A DNA stretch of 54,590 bases from NCBI GenBank assembly GCA_002344965.1, contig DDUU01000012.1, forward strand, positions 1 through 54,590, in the 5' to 3' direction. How positions within the stretch are numbered: position 1 is the first letter of the stretch; each line of letters opens with the position of its first letter. Position numbers and translations under genes: made by a program. Of this stretch, positions 17,319 to 26,840 are shown piece after piece. This stretch comes from Candidatus Tepidiaquacellales bacterium UBA2330 (GTDB lineage Bacteria > Bacteroidota > Ignavibacteria > Tepidaquicellales > Tepidaquicellaceae). The notes under the pieces were generated by a model. It worked only from the letters and a program-made list of their open reading frames with translations, made no database searches and was not told the DNA's origin.

Positions 17319-20300
17319 ATGAATATCAAATCAGCGTTTTTTGTAATCGTGATATTATTTATGATAACAAGATTTTTAACAGCGCAAAGTGAATTTGAAA
17401 GAGAGCCGGAATATCAGACCGATGCGACAAGTCTTCAGTCCATAAACGGACTGGTGGCTTCTCAGCGTTTCGGTTATTCAGTTTCAAACTGCGGAGATAT
17501 CAACGGCGACGGCTATGATGACATAATTTCTGGAGCTCATTTTACAAATTCAAGCGCAGGAAGAGCATACATTTACTTAGGCGGACCCAATATGTCAACT
17601 ACTCCTTCATTTGTATTAAACGGAGAAGCGGCAAATAATTTTTTCGGAATTTCCGTATCGGAAGCAGGTGATGTAAACGGCGACGGATACGCCGACGTTA
17701 TTGTCGGAGCTTACGGATATTCCTCCGGTATAGGAAGAGCTTACATATATTACGGCGGTTATAATATGGATAACATTGCAGATGTGGTGCTTACCGGAAC
17801 AGGTAATATCAACTTCGGATATTCCGTATCATCTGCCGGTGATGTAAACGGCGACGGTTTCTCGGATGTGATAGTGAGCGGTCACGCTTATTCAACAAAC
17901 AGAGGACGCGCTTACATATATTACGGCGGATTGATGATGGATAACATTCCGGATAAGATTCTTGAAGGTGTCGTGGCCGGAGGATTCTTCGGATTTTCTC
18001 TTACAGGTACCGGCGACGTAAACGGCGACGGCTTCTCTGATGTGCTAGTAGGAGCTTATGCAGTTTCTTCTTCTACGGGAAATGCATACTTGTTTTATGG
18101 AGGAACTAACATGGATACTGTTGCAGATGTTACTTTCTCAGGCGAAACGACAAACAGTTTCTTTGGACAAAGTACATCTGATGCCGGCGATGTAAACGGC
18201 GACGGATATTCTGACCTGCTCATTGCGGCTCCGAATTATTCTACTGTAAGAGGCAGAGCTTATATTTATTACGGAGGACCTGTAACGGACAATATTGCAG
18301 ATGTTGTATTTACCGGAGAGCTGACAGGAATTCAATTCGGAAGAGTTTCCGGAGTCGGAGATATAAACGGCGACGGATTTTCGGATATACTTATCGGGGC
18401 TCAGGGTTATCAGAGTCTTAAAGGCAGAGCTTATCTGTTTTACGGCGGTACTGCAATGAATAATGTTGCTGATATGATCATGACCGGAGAGGCGACAAGT
18501 AATTCTTTCGGATGGGCAGTCGGCGGCGGGGGCGATATAAACGGGGACGGATACAAAGATTTTATAGTAGGAGCTTTTGGTAATAATTCAAACAGAGGTA
18601 AAATATACATATACAAGAACTCACTCACAGGAAATGACATACCCGATGTAATTACATATGGTGAATTCGTGCAGAATTTATTGGGAGCATCACTTTCAGA
18701 TGCAGGAGATCTTAACGGCGACGGTTTTGATGACTATATAGTCGGCGCACCGTCGTATGGAGATTTCGCAAGGGGAAGAGCATATATACATTTCGGCTCG
18801 GTAAATCCTGATACAATACCGGATTTGATAATAAACGGTTTTGACGATAACAGTTGGTTTGGAACGGCAGTTTCAGGAATTGGAGATGTAAATGCTGACG
18901 GATATGATGATATCGCAATAGGAGCTCCGGAATATAATTCACAGCAAGGAAGAGTCTATATTTATTACGGAGGCGCAACTATGGATACTGTCCACGATTT
19001 GAGAATGAGCGGATTAACAACTAATTCAAGATTTGGTCATGCAATTTCCGCTGCAGGAGATATGAACGGCGACGGTTATTCTGATATTGTTATCGGCTCG
19101 CCAAATTATCAGTCATTAAGAGGAAGATTCTCTATATATTATGGAGGAAGTCCGATGGATACGATTTCAGATTTCGGTATTTCAGGAGCAGCTACAAATT
19201 ATAATCTAGGATTAAGCGTTTCCTTAGCCGGAGATTTAAACAGTGACGGATATTCTGATATTCTTGTCGGCTCCCCATTTTATGATACTACCGGAGCTGT
19301 GTATGTAATTTTAGGATATTCATTTTCTCTGAGAGTTATTACTGGTGAAAATGATTATGACTTTTTTGGCTTAAGTGTATCAGGTGCAGGTGATGTGAAC
19401 GGAGACGGATATGATGATTTCATTATCGGAGCTCCTTATGCAAATGAAAATAAGGGTAAAGCGTATTTATATTTCGGTGGATTGGATTTAGATTATAATC
19501 ATGATGTTGAATACACCGGCTTCAACTCTGAGTTCGGTTACTCTGTTTCAGATGCCGGGGATGTAAATAATGACGGATTTGACGATGTACTGATTGGTGA
19601 AAGAAAATTTGAAATCAATAAAGGAAGATCATATATATATTTCGGAGGATACAGTGTAGATAATTACTATGACATACTGCTTTATAGAAATCAATACGAT
19701 GAAAATTTCGGATCCTGCGTGAGTAATGCAGGTGATATAAACGGAGACGGCGTTGAAGATGTTCTCATTGGCGGACCGGGGAATATATTTAACGGCGGCG
19801 GTAGCGGAGCTGCTTATCTGTACTTGTCTTCACCGCCTTCAGTTAAACCCATACTCATCAGCGTAAAAGATGTACCGAATGATCAGGGCGGGAAAGTAAA
19901 TCTCAAATGGACAAGAAGCGCTTATGATGTCGTCGGAACTGATATGATTACTGATTATCTGATTCAAAGAAGTCTGCCGCCCGGCACAGGGGGATTTTTC
20001 TGGGAAAATATAGCAAACATTCCTGCTACAAGAGAACCATACTATGCCTTTAATGATAACACACCTTTCGATTCTCTTTCAGGAAACAGCGGAACACTGT
20101 ATTACAGAATTACTGCAAGGACAAATAATCAGAATAATTTCTGGAGATCGAATATAGTTTACGGAAGAAGTATTGACAACATTGCACCGCTTATGGTTTT
20201 ACCGTTTACAGCCGCACCAGTTATGAGTAATGTTGTTTTGAACTGGAAGAGAAGTGATGCATCTGACTTACTGAACTATATTTTATACAGAAGCATTTCG

Positions 20301-20999
20301 CAGACAATTGATCCTGAGACTGAACCGATATTTGCAACAACAACAGATTCAGCTTATCTCGATACATCTCCTTTAAGCGGTCTGTATTACTATTTCATAG
20401 TTGCGCAGGATATTCATAATAATAAGAGTCCGGTTGCAGTTGCCGAGAGTCCGAACATGACTTTGAATCTTACTATGTTCATCGAAGGATTTTATAATGC
20501 GGCAAGTAATGAACAGGTAAGTGATTCAGTAATAGTCGAATTAAGAAATGCAACTTCGCCGTTTGCTGTAGCAGATGTTTCGAAAGTAGTTGTGGAATCA
20601 AATGGCAGTGGAATCTTTAAATTCGGAACTGCTGATAATGGTAATTATTATTTGGCAATTAAACACAGAAACTCAATTGAAACATGGAGTAATACAGTAA
20701 TAACATTATCCAGAAACTCTCCGACTAATTTTAATTTATCGACTTCTTCATCACAGGCATTTGGAAATAATCTGATACTGGTTGATAATTCACCTGTCAG
20801 ATTTTCAATTTATAGCGGAGATGTAAATCAAGACGGAGTGGTAGATCTCACTGACGGAAGCTTTATTGATAACGACGCATATAATTTTAATTCAGGATAT
20901 CTTTCGACTGATGTGAACGGCGACGGAATTGTTGATGTAACTGACGCGGTGTATGTTGATAATAATGCGACAGGGTTTGTCGGAGTGATAAAGCCGTGA
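17319..20999 (+). CDS. Secreted double seven-bladed FG-GAP propeller protein with dockerin-like tail (1)
   Basis: The ATG at 17319 is preceded by AAAGGAGA at good spacing, so it is preferred over a TTG at 17295; the product is 1226 residues. The signal peptide ends ..FLTA, followed by Gln. Residues ~46-835 hold 14 FG-GAP repeats of about 56-60 residues (FFGxSVSxAGDVNGDGYSDVIVGA type), each with a DxNxDGxxD calcium loop. The linker after repeat 7 differs (YKNSLTGNDIPDV instead of YYGGxxMDNIADV), which suggests two seven-bladed integrin-alpha-like propellers. Two Fn3-like beta-sandwiches follow (~838-1045), then the shared tail (~1047-1226; IKHRNSIETWS, DVNQDGVVDLTD, DVNGDGIVDVTD, final Pro). 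It is probably a surface adhesion or binding protein. The next gene is a full-length paralogue. Confidence 0.92.
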   Translation: MNIKSAFFVIVILFMITRFLTAQSEFEREPEYQTDATSLQSINGLVASQRFGYSVSNCGDINGDGYDDIISGAHFTNSSAGRAYIYLGGPNMSTTPSFVLNGEAANNFFGISVSEAGDVNGDGYADVIVGAYGYSSGIGRAYIYYGGYNMDNIADVVLTGTGNINFGYSVSSAGDVNGDGFSDVIVSGHAYSTNRGRAYIYYGGLMMDNIPDKILEGVVAGGFFGFSLTGTGDVNGDGFSDVLVGAYAVSSSTGNAYLFYGGTNMDTVADVTFSGETTNSFFGQSTSDAGDVNGDGYSDLLIAAPNYSTVRGRAYIYYGGPVTDNIADVVFTGELTGIQFGRVSGVGDINGDGFSDILIGAQGYQSLKGRAYLFYGGTAMNNVADMIMTGEATSNSFGWAVGGGGDINGDGYKDFIVGAFGNNSNRGKIYIYKNSLTGNDIPDVITYGEFVQNLLGASLSDAGDLNGDGFDDYIVGAPSYGDFARGRAYIHFGSVNPDTIPDLIINGFDDNSWFGTAVSGIGDVNADGYDDIAIGAPEYNSQQGRVYIYYGGATMDTVHDLRMSGLTTNSRFGHAISAAGDMNGDGYSDIVIGSPNYQSLRGRFSIYYGGSPMDTISDFGISGAATNYNLGLSVSLAGDLNSDGYSDILVGSPFYDTTGAVYVILGYSFSLRVITGENDYDFFGLSVSGAGDVNGDGYDDFIIGAPYANENKGKAYLYFGGLDLDYNHDVEYTGFNSEFGYSVSDAGDVNNDGFDDVLIGERKFEINKGRSYIYFGGYSVDNYYDILLYRNQYDENFGSCVSNAGDINGDGVEDVLIGGPGNIFNGGGSGAAYLYLSSPPSVKPILISVKDVPNDQGGKVNLKWTRSAYDVVGTDMITDYLIQRSLPPGTGGFFWENIANIPATREPYYAFNDNTPFDSLSGNSGTLYYRITARTNNQNNFWRSNIVYGRSIDNIAPLMVLPFTAAPVMSNVVLNWKRSDASDLLNYILYRSISQTIDPETEPIFATTTDSAYLDTSPLSGLYYYFIVAQDIHNNKSPVAVAESPNMTLNLTMFIEGFYNAASNEQVSDSVIVELRNATSPFAVADVSKVVVESNGSGIFKFGTADNGNYYLAIKHRNSIETWSNTVITLSRNSPTNFNLSTSSSQAFGNNLILVDNSPVRFSIYSGDVNQDGVVDLTDGSFIDNDAYNFNSGYLSTDVNGDGIVDVTDAVYVDNNATGFVGVIKP

Positions 21000-21018
21000 T
21001 GGAAAGTTTAAATTTGAA

Positions 21019-21046
21019 AGTTAATAGTTAAAAGTTGAATGTTGTA
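21019..21046. repeat. Short AGTTAAT-type heptamer repeat after the stop codon
   Basis: Four heptamers in phase (AGTTAAT, AGTTAAA, AGTTGAA, TGTTGTA) begin 19 bases after the stop of the first FG-GAP gene. They are of the same type as the repeats at 24963 and 54532. Confidence 0.55.
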
Positions 21047-21136
21047 GGTTACATTTTAGAGAAAAAGATCTTTGACAAGAGTTTTTATATAAGGAATAAA
21101 AGAATAATGTTTTTTTAAATTTTAATTTCAAACAAT

Positions 21137-24100
21137 ATGAAAAAGTTAAACATTCTGTTAATTTACATTATCGGTGTGAGTTTTTTGACGATCAAAGAAG
21201 ATTTACTTGCAAACTACAAAAATGCAGAGGTGCAATATCAACATATTCAAAAGAATCAAGGAAGCTCATACTCTGACAGAGATCCGCATCCGAATGAAAT
21301 TACAGACGAATGGTTAGAGACGCTCAAAGATGAAAACGGTAATAGAATAATTCAGGATGAGCCCGAGACAGATGCGTTTCAAAGAAAAATATTTAATGGA
21401 TTTCAACTTGGCTCCAGTTTCGGAAACTCTGTTTCATCGGCAGGCGACGTTAATGGAGACGGGTATAACGATATAATAGTCGGAGCAAGCGCGTATTCTT
21501 CCGCGACCGGCAGGGCGTATATTTTCTATGGAGGAATTGTCATGAATTCCGTCCCTGATGTGATCATGACGGGAGAAGCGATAAATAATCAATTCGGATT
21601 TTCAGTATCTTCCGCCGGAGATGTAAATGGCGACGGATATGCTGATGTAATTGTGGGTGCCATGGGATATTCTACGAATACAGGAAGAGCTTATATATAT
21701 TTCGGAGGAGCTAATATGAATAATGCTGCGGATGTAATTCTGACCGGCTTAGGAGTAAATAACAGATTCGGAGGTTCAGTATCTTCTGCCGGAGATGTTA
21801 ACGGAGACGGATATGCCGATGTAATTGTCGGAGCTTATTCTTATAATTCTTCTACAGGCAGAACATATGTTTTTTACGGAGGAGCATCTATGAATAATGT
21901 TGCGGATGTTATTATGACCGGAGTTTCGACAAATATAGAATTTGGAAGGTCGGTCTCTTCAGCGGGCGATGTAAACGGAGACGGATACTCGGACGTGATC
22001 ATCGGCGCTTACAGGTTTTCCTCAAACACCGGCAGAGCATACTTATATTACGGCGGGGCATCAATGAATAATGATGCAGATGTAATAATGACAGGCGAAG
22101 CAAATTCCTATTTTGGATTTTCAGTCTCCCCGGCGGGAGATATAAACGGCGATGGATTTTCTGATATAATAATTGGAGCGCACTTGTATTCATCTTTTAC
22201 AGGCAGAGCCTATATATATTTCGGCGGTGCATCGATGGATAATGTGGCGGATGTAACTTTTACAGGTGAGACGGCAGGAGATCTTTTCGGAAGTTCTGTT
22301 TCCTCTGCAGGAGATATAAACGGAGACGGTTATTCTGATATAATAATCGGAGCATCAGGATATGCTTCTTATACAGGTAAAACATATATTTATTTTGGGG
22401 GAGTTAGTATGAACAATGTTTCGGATGCGGTTTTTACCGGAGATGAGGCGAATAATTATTTCGGACATTCCGTATCCATGGCAGGTGATATAAACGGCGA
22501 CGGATATACTGATGTGTTAATCGGAGCGTTTGGATATAATACAAATACAGGCAGAGCTTTCATATTTGATTATTTTCTTAAAGGGGAAATTTTTCCGGAC
22601 ATAAGTATGACTGGTGATTCAGTCAATAATCATTTTGGTTATGCAGTATCTGATGCCGGTGATGTCAACGGTGATGGATATGATGATATTATAGTAGGCG
22701 CATATGGTTACTCTTCCAATAGAGGCAGAGCTTTTATATATTTCGGAGGACCGGTACTTGATAACACAGCAGATGTAACGTTAGAAGGGGAAGTCTTAAA
22801 CACATTTTTTGGAGGTTCTGTATCCTCTGCCGGAGATGTAAACGGTGATGGATATTCAGACGTAATTGTTGGCGCGAATTTTTATTCAAACAGTACAGGC
22901 CGAGCATATTTGTATCTCGGCGGTTCATCAATGGACAACATAGCTGATGTGATTATGACAGGGGAAGCAATTAATACTTCATTCGGGATTTCGGTATCCG
23001 GTGCAGGGGATGTAAACGGAGATGGTTTTGAAGATGTAATTGTAGGAGCTTATATGTATTCTGATTCAAAAGGCAGAGCTTATGTGTATTTCGGCGGTAC
23101 ATTAATGGACAATGTTGCGGATGTGATTATGACAGGGGAAGCATCAATTAACATTTTCGGCTATTCGGTATCTTCTGCCGGAGATATAAACGGAGATGGT
23201 TATTCGGATGTAATAGTAGGAGCCTCCGGATATTCCGCATTTACAGGAAGAGCATATTTGTATTTAGGCGGCGCTTCAATGGACAATATTGCTGATGTTA
23301 TTATCACAGGTGAGACTGCAGATGATTTTTTCGGAAGATCAGTTTCAACTGCCGGCGATGTGAACGGTGACGGCTATTCGGATATAATTATAGGAGCAAA
23401 TAAATATAATAATGATATCGGAAGAAGTTATATATACTTCGGAGGAGTATCAATGAATACCATTGCAGATGTTATTATGACAGGGGAGGCAGCTCCAAGT
23501 AATTTCGGATATTCCGTATCCAATGCAGGTGATATAAACGGCGATGGATATTCAGATGTAATCGTCGGTGCCAGTAGTTTTTCTTCATACAAAGGCAAAG
23601 TATATATTTATTATGGTGGATATAATATGAATAATATTCCGGACGTTTTAATGACGGGTGAGTCAACAACTAATCAGTTTGGTTATTCCGTTTCTTCAGC
23701 CGGAGATATAAACGGCGATGGATATTCGGATGTGATTGCCGGTGCGTACGGATATTCTTCAAACTCGGGTAAAACATATATTTACACTGGTTCGGCTATT
23801 TCCGTGAAACCGGTAATATTACATGTAAAAGATATTCCAAACGATCAGGGAGGAATGGTCAATCTTAAATGGTCAAAAAGTATGCATGAAGCTTACGGCT
23901 ATGGAAACATTACAAATTATCTGGTTTACAGAAGCGTACCTCCTGGTCTTACAGGATATCAATGGGTTCAGATAGCCGATATAGCAGCAGTGAATTTTCC
24001 GTTTTATTACTATGATGCAAATACCTTAAACGATTCTTCGGCCGGTTCAAACGGCAATACTTATTTTTTAATTAAAGCGAGAAACGGTAATACGGGAGAA

Positions 24101-24961
24101 ATCTGGAATTCAAACATTCTCTCCGGAAGAAGCATTGATAACCTTGCGCCGGCAATGGTGCAGATGTTTTCCGCCGAACAGATTTCAAACGATATAAAAC
24201 TAAACTGGAAAAGAAATACTGAACCGGATCTGCTGAATTATATCATCTACAGAAATAATATTCCTGAAATTAATCCTGAAACGGCAGTTCCGCTGACTTC
24301 TCTCACAGATTCACTTTATCTGGATGTTAATCCGCCGGCAGGTCTGAAGTTCTATTTTATAGCAGCGCAGGATATTCACAATAATAAAAGCGTTATTGCA
24401 ATGACTGATGCGCCGAACTTAACCGTGAATCTTACAATGTATATAGAAGGATTTTACAATGCAGGAACAAATTCACAGGTTAGCGATACTTTGAAAACTT
24501 ATCTGAGAAATTCCTTTTCTCCTTATAATATAGTAGATGAATCCAATGCATTGGTAACATCTTCAGGCAATTCTGTTCTGAAATTCGGAAATGCCGTTAG
24601 CGGAAATTATTTTCTGATGATCACGCACAGAAACTCAATAGAAACATGGAGTGCAGGCGGAATTTCGATGACAGTGGGAATTCCGGTGAATTATAATTTG
24701 TCTTCATCTTCTTCACAGGCATACGGAAGTAATCAGATACAGGTGGATACATCTCCCGTTAGATTTGGGATTTACAGCGGAGACGTAAATCAGGATGGTG
24801 TTATTGATATAGCTGACGGAAGTCTGATAGACAACGACGCATTTAATTTCGAATCGGGATATCTGGCGACTGATGTAAACGGCGACGGAGTTATTGATCT
24901 TGCTGATGCTGTGTTTGCGGATAATAACGGGTTTAACTTTGTTGGGAAAATAACTCCTTAA
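21137..24961 (+). CDS. Secreted double seven-bladed FG-GAP propeller protein with dockerin-like tail (2)
   Basis: The 1274-residue protein is a paralogue of the preceding gene with the same layout. It has an N-terminal hydrophobic segment (MKKLNILLIYIIGVSFL) and a polar linker of ~70 residues. Then come 14 FG-GAP repeats (~91-888), two Fn3-like domains (~890-1095) and the shared tail (~1096-1274; THRNSIETWS, DVNQDGVIDIAD, DVNGDGVIDLAD, final Pro). Its repeats are more alike than those of the first protein (SVSSAGDVNGDGYSDVIVGA recurs almost unchanged), which suggests recent homogenisation. Again the linker after repeat 7 is aberrant (FDYFLKGEIFPDISMTG), consistent with 7+7 blades. It lacks a Gln after the signal peptide, and the cleavage site is unclear. 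The 137-bp gap to the first gene has no terminator, so co-transcription is possible. Confidence 0.92.
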   Translation: MKKLNILLIYIIGVSFLTIKEDLLANYKNAEVQYQHIQKNQGSSYSDRDPHPNEITDEWLETLKDENGNRIIQDEPETDAFQRKIFNGFQLGSSFGNSVSSAGDVNGDGYNDIIVGASAYSSATGRAYIFYGGIVMNSVPDVIMTGEAINNQFGFSVSSAGDVNGDGYADVIVGAMGYSTNTGRAYIYFGGANMNNAADVILTGLGVNNRFGGSVSSAGDVNGDGYADVIVGAYSYNSSTGRTYVFYGGASMNNVADVIMTGVSTNIEFGRSVSSAGDVNGDGYSDVIIGAYRFSSNTGRAYLYYGGASMNNDADVIMTGEANSYFGFSVSPAGDINGDGFSDIIIGAHLYSSFTGRAYIYFGGASMDNVADVTFTGETAGDLFGSSVSSAGDINGDGYSDIIIGASGYASYTGKTYIYFGGVSMNNVSDAVFTGDEANNYFGHSVSMAGDINGDGYTDVLIGAFGYNTNTGRAFIFDYFLKGEIFPDISMTGDSVNNHFGYAVSDAGDVNGDGYDDIIVGAYGYSSNRGRAFIYFGGPVLDNTADVTLEGEVLNTFFGGSVSSAGDVNGDGYSDVIVGANFYSNSTGRAYLYLGGSSMDNIADVIMTGEAINTSFGISVSGAGDVNGDGFEDVIVGAYMYSDSKGRAYVYFGGTLMDNVADVIMTGEASINIFGYSVSSAGDINGDGYSDVIVGASGYSAFTGRAYLYLGGASMDNIADVIITGETADDFFGRSVSTAGDVNGDGYSDIIIGANKYNNDIGRSYIYFGGVSMNTIADVIMTGEAAPSNFGYSVSNAGDINGDGYSDVIVGASSFSSYKGKVYIYYGGYNMNNIPDVLMTGESTTNQFGYSVSSAGDINGDGYSDVIAGAYGYSSNSGKTYIYTGSAISVKPVILHVKDIPNDQGGMVNLKWSKSMHEAYGYGNITNYLVYRSVPPGLTGYQWVQIADIAAVNFPFYYYDANTLNDSSAGSNGNTYFLIKARNGNTGEIWNSNILSGRSIDNLAPAMVQMFSAEQISNDIKLNWKRNTEPDLLNYIIYRNNIPEINPETAVPLTSLTDSLYLDVNPPAGLKFYFIAAQDIHNNKSVIAMTDAPNLTVNLTMYIEGFYNAGTNSQVSDTLKTYLRNSFSPYNIVDESNALVTSSGNSVLKFGNAVSGNYFLMITHRNSIETWSAGGISMTVGIPVNYNLSSSSSQAYGSNQIQVDTSPVRFGIYSGDVNQDGVIDIADGSLIDNDAFNFESGYLATDVNGDGVIDLADAVFADNNGFNFVGKITP

Positions 24962-24962
24962 C

Positions 24963-24983
24963 AGTTAATAGTCAGCAGTTAAT
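24963..24983. repeat. AGTTAAT-type heptamers directly after the stop codon
   Basis: AGTTAAT AGTCAGC AGTTAAT, in phase, start one base after the stop. Further heptamer-like words ending in ACG follow at about 24999-25019. Confidence 0.5.
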
Positions 24984-25096
24984 AAAACAGTTTCAAATGA
25001 CGGGATACGACTGACGAATTTTGAGGAATAGCCGGCTTTCGGATTTTTAATCAAAAACACTGATTCAATATATTCAATCTGATTTTCTGTATTAAT

Positions 25097-25123
25097 AACC
25101 GGTTAATTTTTAACCGGTTTTTT
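25097..25123 (+). terminator. Rho-independent terminator after the second FG-GAP gene
   Basis: A perfect 10-bp stem AACCGGTTAA / TTAACCGGTT (25097-25106, 25110-25119) with a 3-base loop is followed by a T-run reaching 25123. It overlaps the stop codon of the convergent helical gene by two bases. Confidence 0.85.
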
Positions 25124-26567
25124 ATTTTAAGTTATCAAGTTCATTAACTTTTTCCAGCAGCCAGTATTTTGTAATAATCTTATCATTCTCAATTTCTTTC
25201 CTGAGTTGTTGTATTTCCACGGATTTCTTATTCTCTGTGAACCTGCATAATGCCGTAATGTATTTAATGAAATTCTGAATATTGATTTTTGCGGACAGTG
25301 AAAGATTCCTGCTGTTGTAAGCGTAATGTTTATATGAATCGAGAATATATTCAAGCGATTCAAAATCCTTTAATTCATAAAAGTTCATGATCTGAAGATT
25401 TCTGATTTCATACTTAAAAGAGGGGATATCGAATTTAATTTTCTTAAGCAAATCAAGAGAGTTTATGAAATTATTGTTTGAGAAATTCAGATATGCATTC
25501 GCATATTTCTCCAGATTGATTTTAAATGCAGGGATAAGTTTGTCTTTATATTCATCCATGAACATTATTATAAATTCCGAATCCTTTGACATAGCAGCAA
25601 ATTTAATCACTGAAGTAAAATCAACTACAGAGATCAATCCTTCATCATTAAGTAAAAGATTTCTTTCAATCATAAGTTTATAAATATCATTATACTCATA
25701 TAATTTATTTCTGATTTTCTTGTTCTGTGTGAGAGCGGTTGTCAGGCATGAGTATAAATTAATTTGTTCATTTTTTGGAAGTATCTTGTCATTCAGAACA
25801 AGTAATTCCTTAAAACGAAAGTAACTGTTTTCATTCTGATTATCGGACAGCGATAAATATATCTGATAGTATAAATTAATGATATTAAAATTTTCATCGG
25901 ATTTTAGTTTTATGCTTTCAATAATTTTTTCAATATTCAGATTCTCAATGAATTTATCCAGTAATCCCGAGTCATCGGAATAATTTACCGAAATTCTTTC
26001 GCACGCCTGATTATTATACAGCTTAAATAAGTTTATGAGAAAATCATAAATCAGATTATCCGAAATACTGTAAACTATTTCCCCGTCATTTGTTTTTAGC
26101 GAATCCGTGTATTCATATTTCAGCCACTGAAGTTCGGATATCTGAGAATAAATATCAGGTATGTTTCCGGAATCTTTCAGATTTTTTTCCAATGTTAAAT
26201 ACTTTGAATGAAAATTTTTTTTCAGACCTTTGCTGCAAAACTGTTCAAGCAGCCAATAATTAATTTTAAATTCATTATTTGAAAAAGTTTCTTCCGCCAA
26301 AAATCTTTGTGTCAATCCGGTAAGATCATAAAGAATATTCTTCATTACGCCGTAATTAAATTTTTTATCCGGATATAGTTTCTTCCAGATCTCTTTTCTG
26401 TCTAATTTACTTCCCGTAAATTCCGGATAATAATTTTTTAAAATATCGAACAGTTTAATTACAACGGATTTTCTGTTAAAGTAAGGGGAGTTAATAAACA
26501 GCTCAAGCTTTTTCAATTCATCGCGCGTAAATGTCCTTAGAATCTCAACTAATGTAGTATTCAGCAA
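25122..26567 (-). CDS. Helical paralogue family, member 5 (unknown function)
   Basis: The 481 residues start MLNTTLVEILRTFTRDELKKL. Signatures: NSPYFNRK at ~27-34, WKKLYPDKKFNYGVMKN at ~65-81, FYELKDFES with DSYKHY near 410-430, and YWLLEKVNEL at the C-terminus. It is soluble, helical, with no export signal. It is divergent from the T9SS-tailed gene 26841 (273 bp between) and convergent with the second FG-GAP gene. Its stop codon lies inside that gene's terminator. Function is unknown. Confidence 0.88.
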   Translation of the reverse strand: MLNTTLVEILRTFTRDELKKLELFINSPYFNRKSVVIKLFDILKNYYPEFTGSKLDRKEIWKKLYPDKKFNYGVMKNILYDLTGLTQRFLAEETFSNNEFKINYWLLEQFCSKGLKKNFHSKYLTLEKNLKDSGNIPDIYSQISELQWLKYEYTDSLKTNDGEIVYSISDNLIYDFLINLFKLYNNQACERISVNYSDDSGLLDKFIENLNIEKIIESIKLKSDENFNIINLYYQIYLSLSDNQNENSYFRFKELLVLNDKILPKNEQINLYSCLTTALTQNKKIRNKLYEYNDIYKLMIERNLLLNDEGLISVVDFTSVIKFAAMSKDSEFIIMFMDEYKDKLIPAFKINLEKYANAYLNFSNNNFINSLDLLKKIKFDIPSFKYEIRNLQIMNFYELKDFESLEYILDSYKHYAYNSRNLSLSAKINIQNFIKYITALCRFTENKKSVEIQQLRKEIENDKIITKYWLLEKVNELDNLK

Positions 26568-26756
26568 AGCTAAACATTTAAGATTTTTTTATGAATAAGT
26601 TATCAGTCCGGTAAATCCGAAAATAATCTGATGATATTTTTCATACAATCAGAAAATAAATACTAATTACAATTATAAACGCTTTTCATTATTTATGTTA
26701 TTTTTATAAAATTGAAACTGTATATATCTGAATGCTACATTAATTGAAATTTATGT

Positions 26757-26787
26757 TTTGATTTAGAGAATGTTTTGATTAATTTTA
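26757..26787 (+). promoter_or_regulatory. Probable promoter of the T9SS-tailed gene
   Basis: TTTG (26757-26760), 19 bases, then TAATTTTA (26780-26787), one mismatch from TAnnTTTG. The gene start is 53 bases downstream. Confidence 0.4.
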
Positions 26788-26840
26788 TACAATTTAAAAC
26801 CTGCTTAAATTTTAATTACAGAAATTCAATTTATTTTATT

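Noticed and set aside
26775..26840. Upstream ATG for the SBBP/T9SS gene
   Set aside because: It would bury the signal peptide behind 22 unrelated residues; ATG 26841 gives a normal signal peptide.
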